Below, one piece after another: positions 55,469-64,000 of a DNA stretch of 64,000 bases. Numbering within the stretch: position 1 is the stretch's first letter; the number at the start of each line of letters is the position of its first letter. This DNA is from Xiphias gladius (taxonomy: Eukaryota > Chordata > Actinopteri > Istiophoriformes > Xiphiidae): the NCBI RefSeq assembly GCF_016859285.1, contig NC_053400.1, positions 31,949,001-32,013,000 of the forward strand, read 5' to 3'. A program made the position numbers and the translations under genes. The notes under the pieces were generated by a model. That model was not told the origin of the DNA, did no database searches, and saw nothing but the letters and a program-made list of their open reading frames with translations.

Positions 55469-58400
55469 ATGTCCAGTCGCGAAGCCCTCAACATGAAGCT
55501 CCCACCGATCCAGTCCACGGCCGGAGCCGTGCCGGTCCGGAATGAGAAAGGTGAGACGCCGAGGTGGTTAGCGGCGTGCTAAGTTAGCACCTAGCCGGGT
55601 TTGCAGCTAACGTTGTTTTCGTTATCAATTAACATAACCATCATTTTCTCCATTAGTCGATCGGTCGTTTGGTCTGTAAAAAGTCTCTAAATTGGTAGAA
55701 ATTGGCATTTACAGTTTCTTAGACCCGAAGGTGATGTTTTCAAATTCTTTGTTTTGTGGGATCAACAGTCCAAAACCTAAATACTTTAATTTACTGTCAC
55801 AAAAAGAAACAAATCCCCACAACTGAGAAGCTGAAACCAGACATTTGGAATTTGATTGAAAAAAATGTCTGAAATCCTCAATTGATTATCCAATTACTTG
55901 CTGAATTATTTCCTGTTAACACAAATAACACCAACAGCCTTTCTGGAGTGATGAGAAGAGTTAAGTTAGTGCTTTACACTGACTATACTTTAATAAAAAT
56001 GGCTTCTAACAGTAGTTGGAGTAAATTCATGTAGGGCTGCAACTAACGACAGTTTTCGTTATTGATTTATGTCAAATTTTTGAGGATTTTCCGTCTATAA
56101 AATGTGTGAAAATGTCAGAAAATGTCCATCACAGTTTTCCCAGACCCCAAGGTGACTTCCTCAAATGTCCGATCAACAGTCCAAACCCCCACAATATTCA
56201 GTTTGCAACAATATAAAACAGAGAAAAACATCTTACACTGACCATTTGGCAATTTTTGGCATTTTACATTTATAAATGACTCAACTGGTTGATCAATTAG
56301 CTGAATGAATATTGATTAAGTTTCTCTCTAGTTGCTAAATAACTAATAATTTCAGTTCTAAATTCCTGCAGGTTGCAGCAGCGGGTTAATGCCCATGGCT
56401 GAGGAGCGAAATGCTCAGTAATTCACACGAGGGTGTGATGATTTTGATGTCCACGTGCTTTTGGCCGTGTAGTTTGGATGGAGGAGCAAAAGTATTTCAA
56501 TAAAACCCCTCTCCGACACACTATCAACTACAGAATCTACAAAAAAATACGAGTTCCAGTCATATTTACTATTTAGTACCGGACTTTTAGTGAACTTGTA
56601 TTATTATCTACAGGGGTTTCAGGTTTTTCCAGTCACACACTGTCCAGTAATGTCACTAAGATGTAACGTTACAGGATAGTGTCTTAGAAACAAGTTAAAA
56701 AGCATGAAACGTGTAATGCTTTCGGGACACGTAAATGGCAGTTTAAGTATCAATATAAACATTTAGTGATTTACAGTCTGTGGTCACAACACAAAGTATT
56801 GTGTGTAACCCAAATAGATTTTCTTAAATTTAGGAATGTGTGACTCTTGGAATCGAACAAATTTGTACTGTGATTCTCGCTAAAATCCATGTAAGTATCA
56901 GCTGAACTGGGAAAGAAAAATACTTTCAGGGCAGTTATTTTCATTATTAATCTATTGATCTATGAATAATTTTTCCCAATGGCCCTAGGTGACTTCATTT
57001 GAGCTGTAGTTCTGACCAATCAGCCATTCAAAACCCAGAGATAATTCAGATCACAGTGTTATAAAACACAGAAATTTAGCAAAATCATTGCAGATTGTTT
57101 TTCTGATGGTTGATCCAAGGACTAATCATTTCAGCTCAATCAGATTTTCGTATCAGCTTCCAAAACCTAAATAGTGCCTCCCAAAAAGGTAAAAAGCTGG
57201 TTGCCAGCTGTTGCATTGAATAGAGATGCGTAAAGATGGTATCTTAGGTAAGACTTGAACAGATTCAAGCAAACATCTCAACATTCTGTATTTGGGGTGG
57301 GAAACACAGAGACCAAACTGATAATTAATGCCTCTTCACATCCCAGGTGAGCTCTCCATGGAGAAGGTGAAGGTGAAGAGATATGTGTCAGGTAAACGTC
57401 CTGACTATGCACCAATGGAGTCGTCGGATGAGGAAGAAGAGGACTTCCAGTTCGTGAAGAAGGGAAAGGAACTTGAGCCAGAGGTGGAGCTGGAGGAAGA
57501 TGACATCTCTGACCCACGTCTCAAACGCTTGCTCAACCGCGTCTCTGAGGACGTGGAGGAGAGGTATCGCACCGCTCTTCCGACTTGATTGGAGGTGAAC
57601 GATATGATCGCTGAATTTTCTGTTGCTTAAACGCTGATTCGTCCTCTTTGCGTTCTTGTTTCTTTGTCCGCAGGCTCGCAAGACACAGACAGATCGCAGA
57701 GCCTGAAGTTGTTGCTGAGAGCAGCGAGGACTCCGATGAAGGCACCTGGCACCCAGAGCATGAAGAGAGTAGTGAGGAGGAAGAGGAGGAGGAGGAAGAA
57801 GTGGATGATGAGGTTGCTATCCGTGCTGTCGCAAACTTTTTTTCCCCCCAACCTTTTAGTTAATTATATTAAGAAGAGTTTTTAACGCGGAGTTTGTCAT
57901 TCCGTGCAGGAAATTGAGAGGAGACGAGCAATGATGCGGCAGCGAGCCATGGAACGAAAGAATGAGGAGATGGAGGTCATGGAGGTGGAGGAGGAAGGGA
58001 AGTCGGGGGAGGAGTCGGAGTCTGAGTCCGAATATGAAGAATACACAGACAGCGAGGATGAAGCAGAGCCGCGTCTCAAACCTGTCTTCATTCGCAAGTA
58101 TGTGCTGAGACAAGGACAGATGCACTTTAACCCAGAAATGTTCCGGCAGCTTTCTCTGTCGACGCCACGCGGCGGAAACAGCCTGAGTCGGGTTTTCCGT
58201 GCATGACGCTAATGCAGACTGCCAGATCAGAGCGGAAACCATCCACTGCAGCTCCACTGGAAACAACATTAGTAACGTTCCCGTGTAAATCTAATGATGG
58301 TTGTAAACAGTGTGAGTAAGATGTATGCAAGAGATTCGGAAATGATATTATAGTTTCCTGCATTGTCTGGTTTAACAAGCCAGACAGCATTTTTCACTGA

Positions 58401-61400
58401 GGCATTCCCTCATTAATCCGGAGCGGCCGTGTTGCAAGGGAACAAACTTCTTCAGACGTAGAACGTCTATGCGTGAATACACCAAACAGTTTCCCATTCT
58501 CCCAACTGCAGCCTAGTGGTTCCCAACCTTTTTGGCTTGTGACTCTGTTGGTGAGCAGTTCAACCAAAGATTATTCCATCTCATATAGTTTCACTTAAAT
58601 CATTTATTTCCTTTTTCTTATTCCACAAGAAAAAGGAAAAAATTATAGAAAATTCAGGGGAAAAAAATTAACCCAAATTTTGTGTAACAGTAAAATGTAT
58701 GTAGTGTTTTACCAGTCAGTCCCTTTATGTTAATCTGTTGACAGTTTAATGTGGTGGTTCGACTGTTTCCATTACACTTACATCTTGCTTTTATCAATAC
58801 ATAAGCTTTGCCACCTCAGCCAAGCGCAAAAACGTTTTTTGCAACGTGTTTTGAATGTTTTAGCTGATTGCACTCGGGTTTTCGAAGCACAAATTGAAAA
58901 TGCGTATAAGAACAGGTGGATGGAAACACACCTACAGCCTGGAGTTGTTGCATGTCCCACTCTTTAAAATGAGCCGACTGCAAATATAATACTTATGTAT
59001 ATTATCATACTTATTATCATCATTGGAACTGATCAACTTACATTCAATCAATTAGCTGCTAAAGTGCTAAGGGGGCAAAAAATTGGACATTTTTACATGA
59101 TGGTGCAATTTTGAAATAAACACATGCACAGTAAGCGTTGACTTATTCAAGTTATTGACTTATTTGTAGTAAATAAGAGATAAAAAAAAATAAAACCATG
59201 GGTGCAAGGTAACAACATGGAAGTTACAGGTTCAATCTGTGTCTTCGTCTGTTTTGTTTTGTCTCACAGAAAGGACAGAATCACAGTGGCGGAGCGTGAA
59301 GCAGAGGAGCAGAGGCAAAGAGAGCTGGAGGCCGAGGCCAAGAAGCAGGCAGAGGAGCGACGGCGCTACACCCTCAAGATCGTGGAGGAGGAGGCCAAGA
59401 AGGAGTTTGAGGAGAACCGTCGCACACTGGCTGCTCTGGAAGCCCTAGACACTGATGGAGAAAACGAGGAGGAAGAATACGAAGCCTGGAAAGTCCGAGA
59501 GCTGAAACGCATCAAGAGGGACAGAGAGGCCAGAGAAGTGTGAGTAAACAGTTACTTGACTCCCTAAGATGACTTTTTATGATGAAACGTGCTCGACTAA
59601 CGGAGCACCTTTCAGTAAGCACAGTGCTGTAGTTGCCACTGAGGATGCTAATGAGCGGTGTTTGTCCTCAGCATGGAGAAGGAGAAGGCTGAAATCGAGA
59701 GATTCCACAACTTGACGGAGGAGGAGCGCAGGGCTGAGCTCCGCAACAGTGGCAAACTCGTCACCAACAAAGCCACCAAAGGCAAATACAAGTTCCTGCA
59801 GAAGTACTACCACAGAGGAGCCTTCTTCATGGTAAGTCACTGCCGAGCTGCAGTCTCACCGCGGTATGATAAAGAAAAGCATCCCATCTTCACATTTGAG
59901 AATTTAGAACCAGCAAATGTTTGGCTTTTTTGCTCGAAAAGTTGACTAAAATGATAATTCAATTATTGAAATAGTTGTCGATCAATTATTTGAACACCGA
60001 TGAATTGATTCTGTCTTTACTACACAGGAGCGCAACAAAAAGCTAATTAAATTACAGATAAATACCATTTAGATATTTTTGTAAAATGACTTATAACAAA
60101 TACTCACTTTTTAAGTTTATTGTATCAGCTTGTGATATTTTTTCAGTTGCCCAAACAAATCTTCATACTTTAATAGAGTAGTTTTACATATAGCACCAAT
60201 ATTACCTGATAATCCAACAATGGCCTCGATCTCTGGTGTTATTGATTTTTATTTTTTTACCTGTAAGTGAGCAGATTGGTTTTTCATCAACTCGAGTCAT
60301 GCTTTTAAAAGCTATTTATTGCAGCATTGTTTATCAATGTGTACATTTTCTATTTGAATTCATCTTGTGATAATGTGAAGCACCTCTGGAGATGATGATA
60401 CCTACATTACTTGACAGTCACACGGCCAGTCAGGCCAGTTTTAGTAAACATTAGAGGCCGACTGACAGAGTGGCACGGCCGATGGTGGCTTATGACAGAT
60501 GTATCCATATCAGTGTATAGGTCGCTCAGTAAGTGACAAGAAATTGCAGGAGGGAGTTGCTTAAGATTAACATGACATTACATGGTTTGTCCACCAGTGG
60601 GCACTTGCAACTGTAAAATGCCCTCCTCAGTACTTACTGTGTTTTTCAGCATTTTTTTTTTTTAAATTATTTTTATTATTATCATTATTAACAAAGGAGC
60701 CTCTAAAGTTTGATTTGATGCAGTGTTACTGACAGTAAATCATCAGTGGATCTGTAACTATTATTAACATATGTTTTCTGTCACAGGATGAGGAGGAGGA
60801 CGTGTACAAGAGAGATTTCAGCGCGCCTACGCTGGAGGATCACTTCAACAAAACCATCTTACCCAAAGTCATGCAGGTCGGCTGCTTTTATTCATATTTC
60901 ATCCTCTATGCGGCACCGTAGGCTGCATGTTGTAAAGTTTAATCTTAAAAATCAAGATTTATCAAAAAGATACTGTGTTTACGTGACTGTGGGAAAACGT
61001 GCAGGACTCGCACGTTCGCCGCTAAACAGTTTCTACATTTTTGTGCTGTTTAGTGAGTGAAAGAAATTTGGAGGATAGCAAGATCTGAGAGATGGATGAA
61101 TTTGGCTACTTCGGGCATTTTAAAATATTCTTCCACAAAAACACGTTGCAGTTATGTTGGACTCTTTAAAACTCCCTTTGCCCTTACGCTCGTTTAAATC
61201 AAGAGCAATTTTTCACAATCATATGTAATTTACTGTACAGGTATTGTATATCTAAAACTATAATATTTTACACTGGGTGAAATATTTCAAGAAGTCATGA
61301 CTTTTTACAGACGCAACTTTTCATCAAATACAAATATTTCAGACAACTGAAGCAGAATTTTTCTTGGCCTTTCGTCGTCATTCAGCCTGACGCACGTGGT

Positions 61401-61811
61401 GTCTCCGGACCCTTTTTGATCTCCACTAGAATATAAATGAAGTTCTGTAGTATCACAACCGACTCGTCTTAGGTTTAAGTTTTTTCTTTTTCTTTTCTCC
61501 TTCTTAAACTCATCCCAAAATTTTCCGACATTTTCCCAATTTATCATCCACCTTCTTAATGTTGTTCAGGGAAAATTAACCAGTTGGATGTGTCATTCAT
61601 TTGCCTGGTGTTTTTCTTTTCCCCTCTCAAGGTCAAAAACTTTGGCCGGTCTGGACGCACCAAGTACACCCACCTGGTGGATCAGGACACCACGTCGTTC
61701 GACTCGGCCTGGGCCCAGGAGAGCGCTCAGAACAGCAAGTTCTTCAAGCAGAAGGCGGCAGGCGTGAGGGACGTGTTCGACCGGCCCACGGTGAAGAAGA
61801 GGAAGACTTAA
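55469..61811 (+). CDS. mfap1: Microfibrillar-associated protein 1 (spliceosome B-complex factor)
   Basis: Eight exons, 55469-55550, 57347-57563, 57674-57812, 57910-58097, 59270-59539, 59672-59831, 60787-60876 and 61632-61811, close to 441 aa (human 439). Despite its name, MFAP1 is a nuclear protein of the pre-B/B spliceosome that contacts PRP38 and is needed for pre-mRNA splicing and mitosis. Seen in order: [20 protein letters not shown], acidic [48 protein letters not shown], a long Glu/Arg-rich helix, [59 protein letters not shown] and the conserved end [38 protein letters not shown]. Two donors are weak by consensus (GTTGCT after exon 3, GTCGGC after exon 7), but protein homology fixes both. 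AATAAA at 62347 follows the stop. Confidence 0.97.
55605..55925 (+). repeat. 'CTGCAACTAACGATTA' family repeat in mfap1 intron 1
   Basis: TCAATTAACATAACCATCAT, GTCGATCGGTCGTTTGGTCT and TTGATTATCCAATTACTTGC mark it. It is a diverged copy. Confidence 0.55.
56033..56360 (+). repeat. 'CTGCAACTAACGATTA' family repeat in mfap1 intron 1
   Basis: It begins GTAGGGCTGCAACTAACGAC and runs through ATGTCAGAAAATGTCCATCA and GTGACTTCCTCAAATGTCCG to TAATTTCAGTTCT. It is one of the best left ends in the window. Confidence 0.75.
56370..56475 (+). mobile_element. Tc1/mariner 3' end in mfap1 intron 1
   Basis: GGTTAATGCCCATGGCTGAG is followed by TTGATGTCCACGTGCTTTTGGCC. These are the post-transposase tail and right terminal repeat of the family at 12795 and 63133. 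Confidence 0.65.
56930..57140 (+). repeat. 'CTGCAACTAACGATTA' family repeat in mfap1 intron 1
   Basis: CAGTTATTTTCATTATTAAT, GGTGACTTCATTTGAGCTGT and AGGACTAATCATTTCAGCTC mark a third, diverged copy in this intron. The intron is largely repeat-derived. Confidence 0.6.
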
Positions 61812-62346
61812 GATGCGACATGGACTTCATCGGGCGCACGCTGCAGCTTTTACGAGACTGTTCGGAGACGCCAATTCTCTTCCCTGGACTTCATGCTGTG
61901 GAAGGAAAGCGGCAAATAGACTGATTCCAACACTCTGAAGTGTCTGTCTAACAGGAAGGTTCAGAAACATTTAAAAAAAACAAACAAAAAAAAAAAAACT
62001 TAATTCCTTGTTGGCTGTTCAAACCCAACTTAAGGTTCAGATAGTTGTGAATGTGCAGAACATCACTTTAATGTGGAGTTTTGGCTGTTAAAATGGAATA
62101 TAGCTTAAATTGAGGAGATGGGGAAGGAAACTATGAAGTGAAATCAGCTTTGTCCAGAACTTCCTGAGGATTTCTATCCATAGTCAACAAGTTTGTGGAT
62201 TTTTAAGCCACGTCACACCCAGATACCTCCCCCATTTTAAAGCAAAGGAATTTTGTAAATATCAGCTAATAACAGTGTGCAGATTCTTGTTCTGATTTCC
62301 TGACATGTTTGTGAAAGTACAGGTATTGTAACTTGATTTGTTGGCA

Positions 62347-62352
62347 AATAAA
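62347..62352 (+). terminator. mfap1 polyadenylation signal (AATAAA)
   Basis: AATAAA lies about 540 bases after the mfap1 stop, in ggcAATAAAatttg context, with a T-rich downstream region. It is the clearest signal in the 3' flank. Confidence 0.65.
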
Positions 62353-62458
62353 ATTTGTATTTTCCTTATTTTTAAAACATTTCAACAGATTAAAACAAAG
62401 TATTGAAATTGCATGACATTCAATGACAGGTGACGAAGAGGCAGGCCAAATGTCAGCT

Positions 62459-62464
62459 TTTATT
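62459..62464 (-). terminator. hypk polyadenylation signal (AATAAA)
   Basis: The minus strand reads AATAAA about 140 bases after the hypk stop at 62606. With the mfap1 signal at 62347 on the other strand, the two messages would end within roughly 70 bases of each other. Confidence 0.6.
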
Positions 62465-62605
62465 TAAAAAAAGAAAAAAAAAAAAGGTTTGGGGTAAAGA
62501 TTACACCACAACAGTTTTAACAGTTCAGCCTCACTGACTTGATGAGCCTTGGTTTAAAAAAAAAAAGAAAAAAGTGAAGCAGTCCATTGTGTAAATGTTG
62601 TTCGC

Positions 62606-63784
62606 TCAGTTGGTGAGAGCCACCAGAGCCTCCACCACGTTCCCCATGTGTTCCCTCAGACTGCGCTCCGCCACGGCTCTCGAAATCTCCATCTCAGACA
62701 TCTGCACAGAAACATCAGCAGAATGGGAATCGAACATACTGTTTACGAATCAAATCACAGCTTCAACTATGACACAGACTAAGTGCCTACACTGACAAGC
62801 TGATTAGAAAAACGCACAGACCGGCAACTAACAATCAGTTTCATTATCAATCGTGTAAGATCCAAAAAGAGGGTGAAAAATGTCACAATTTCCCAAGGTG
62901 ATGGCGTAAAATTGCCAACCCAAAGATTGAATTCTCTTTGGGTTGGTTTGCTTTTTATAAAAAAGCATGACTTAAACCATTTTGATTATTTTTCTGTCGA
63001 TCGATTAATCGTTAAAGCTCTAAAAACATCTAACTTTAACTTGAGTGTTAGAAATGAAAATAAATGACACTCACACACAATTGGGATGGATAGCTGCATT
63101 CAAAAGTCTTGGGTGTACAATCGTGATACCATTTGGCCAAAAGTATACGGACACCCCTATCCACATACCTGTGTACTAAGAGTCTGGGGCTGTTTTTCAC
63201 AGCCCCATAGTTACGATGAAGGAAAATCTTAATGCTGCTGTATAAAATTATATTTTAGTCATTAGCGTTCTTTCAACTTGGTGTCAACAGTTTGGGGAAG
63301 AGCCTTCTCTGTTTCAACATGATTAAAAACAGAAGCCAAGCGTTTCCAGTTTGTTGTGGAAGAACTGGTCTGCAGAGAGCTGTGACCTCAGCCCCATCTG
63401 ACACCTTTGGGGCCTTTTTTTTTTTTTGGCGAGGAAATTGAACTCAATGCTTTTAACACTTTTAAGAAAAAACCTGCAGATACCTTAAAATCACTGCAGC
63501 CACGCTATAAATTCTTATGAAAAACATCCCTAGAAGAGCGGATGCTGTTGTAGCAGCAGATTAATGCCCATGGTTTTGATATGAAATGCTCCGACATAAC
63601 ATATGGTTTTAGTTTTCTGGTGTCCATATGCTTTCGGCCATGTAGTGTAACAGTCACAGATGTGTGGCTTTAACATCACCTGAAGATTAATATACATAAA
63701 GACATTCCAGAGTGGCTGAGTGAAGAACTTACTATTAGTTCTACGTCCTCTTTCTTGATGGTGACTTTGGCCAATTCCTTTTCT
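62606..63784 (-). CDS. hypk: Huntingtin-interacting protein K (C-terminal exons, partial)
   Basis: Two exons are visible on the minus strand: 63733-63784 and 62606-62701 (last, ending in TGA). Joined in frame they read EKELAKVTIKKEDVELI then MSEMEISRAVAERSLREHMGNVVEALVALTN, nearly the same as the end of human HYPK. HYPK binds the NAA10/NAA15 (NatA) N-terminal acetyltransferase at the ribosome, tunes its activity and suppresses aggregation. The C-terminal half seen here is the UBA-like three-helix domain that binds NAA15. Upstream exons, encoding the acidic N-terminus and the YAEEKEIQ helix, are not seen up to 64000 and must lie outside the window. It converges with mfap1, which is also near HYPK in human. 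Confidence 0.93.
62816..63035 (+). repeat. 'CTGCAACTAACGATTA' family repeat in hypk intron
   Basis: CCGGCAACTAACAATCAGTT, TTTCTGTCGATCGATTAATC and GTTAAAGCTCTAAAA mark the two ends of a short, internally deleted copy. Confidence 0.6.
63133..63648 (+). mobile_element. Decayed Tc1/mariner copy with both ends, in hypk intron
   Basis: The left end TGGCCAAAAGTATACGGACA and right end TGTCCATATGCTTTCGGCCA are inverted repeats. Inside are GACCTCAGCCCCATCTGACA, GAAGAGCGGATGCTGTTGTA and TTAATGCCCATGGTTTTGAT, remnants of the transposase 3' part. At about 516 bp it is internally deleted and carries no intact frame. Confidence 0.75.
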
Positions 63785-64000
63785 CTGAAAGCGTCAAAAA
63801 ACAAGAGGAGAAACATTTTTACGTCAAACTGCAAATCAGGACGGCATGAGATTAAAAATCTCCTTGAAAAAAAACTCCTCAATCTGCAGATCACAAGTGT
63901 TATTTTCACCTGTGGCTTTTCTTTCTGTGGCTAACTACAGTATTGACGTAGAATCCAAACGGAAGAAACGAGGAGCTGATGCTGCTGTTACGCACATTTT

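Overview
This window comes from a ray-finned fish nuclear genome, most likely a percomorph teleost. Every gene found is a vertebrate single-copy gene split by GT-AG introns. The space between exons is filled with CA/TG microsatellites, Tc1/mariner relics and short hAT-like repeats of a kind familiar from percomorphs. No bacterial, organellar or viral gene was seen. The species cannot be named from the sequence alone.

Layout, left to right: c1qtnf4 (+, 2194-5247, a secreted protein with two C1q domains); a repeat-rich gap of about 8 kb; ndufs3 (-, 13304-23245, a complex I core subunit); ptpmt1 (-, 25724-29454, the mitochondrial PGP phosphatase); a gap; prc1 (-, 32089-41580, the central-spindle microtubule bundler); vps33b (-, 42679-51830, the CHEVI Sec1/Munc18 subunit); hddc3/MESH1 (+, 52377-54016, a ppGpp/NADPH hydrolase, head-to-head with vps33b); mfap1 (+, 55469-61811, a spliceosome B-complex protein); and the 3' exons of hypk (-, 62606 to beyond 63784, a NatA/ribosome-associated chaperone), which meets mfap1 tail-to-tail. 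Reading frame and splice phase close exactly across all internal junctions of seven genes. The predicted lengths are 390, 261, 182, 609, 616, 179 and 441 aa, and six of the seven sit close to their human counterparts (c1qtnf4 is longer).

From memory of the human map, the window joins three blocks that are separate in human: C1QTNF4/NDUFS3/PTPMT1 (11p11.2), PRC1/VPS33B/HDDC3 (15q26.1) and MFAP1/HYPK (15q15.3). Ndufs3 and ptpmt1 are both mitochondrial inner-membrane genes transcribed in the same direction. The other neighbours share no obvious pathway, so this is ordinary vertebrate synteny and not a functional cluster.

I did not find a new multi-gene system. The most unusual structures are local. 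One is a roughly 0.54 kb inverted duplication, about 95% identical by eye, that copied the end of ptpmt1 intron 3, its splice acceptor and 15 bases of exon 4 into ndufs3 intron 1. Another is a set of long TG/CA tracts pressed against ndufs3 splice sites, including a 61-unit tract in place of a polypyrimidine tract and an exon bracketed by complementary repeats. Others are a CDE/CHR-like cell-cycle element upstream of prc1, uORFs in the vps33b leader, and a long acidic linker plus an intron inside the first C1q domain of c1qtnf4.
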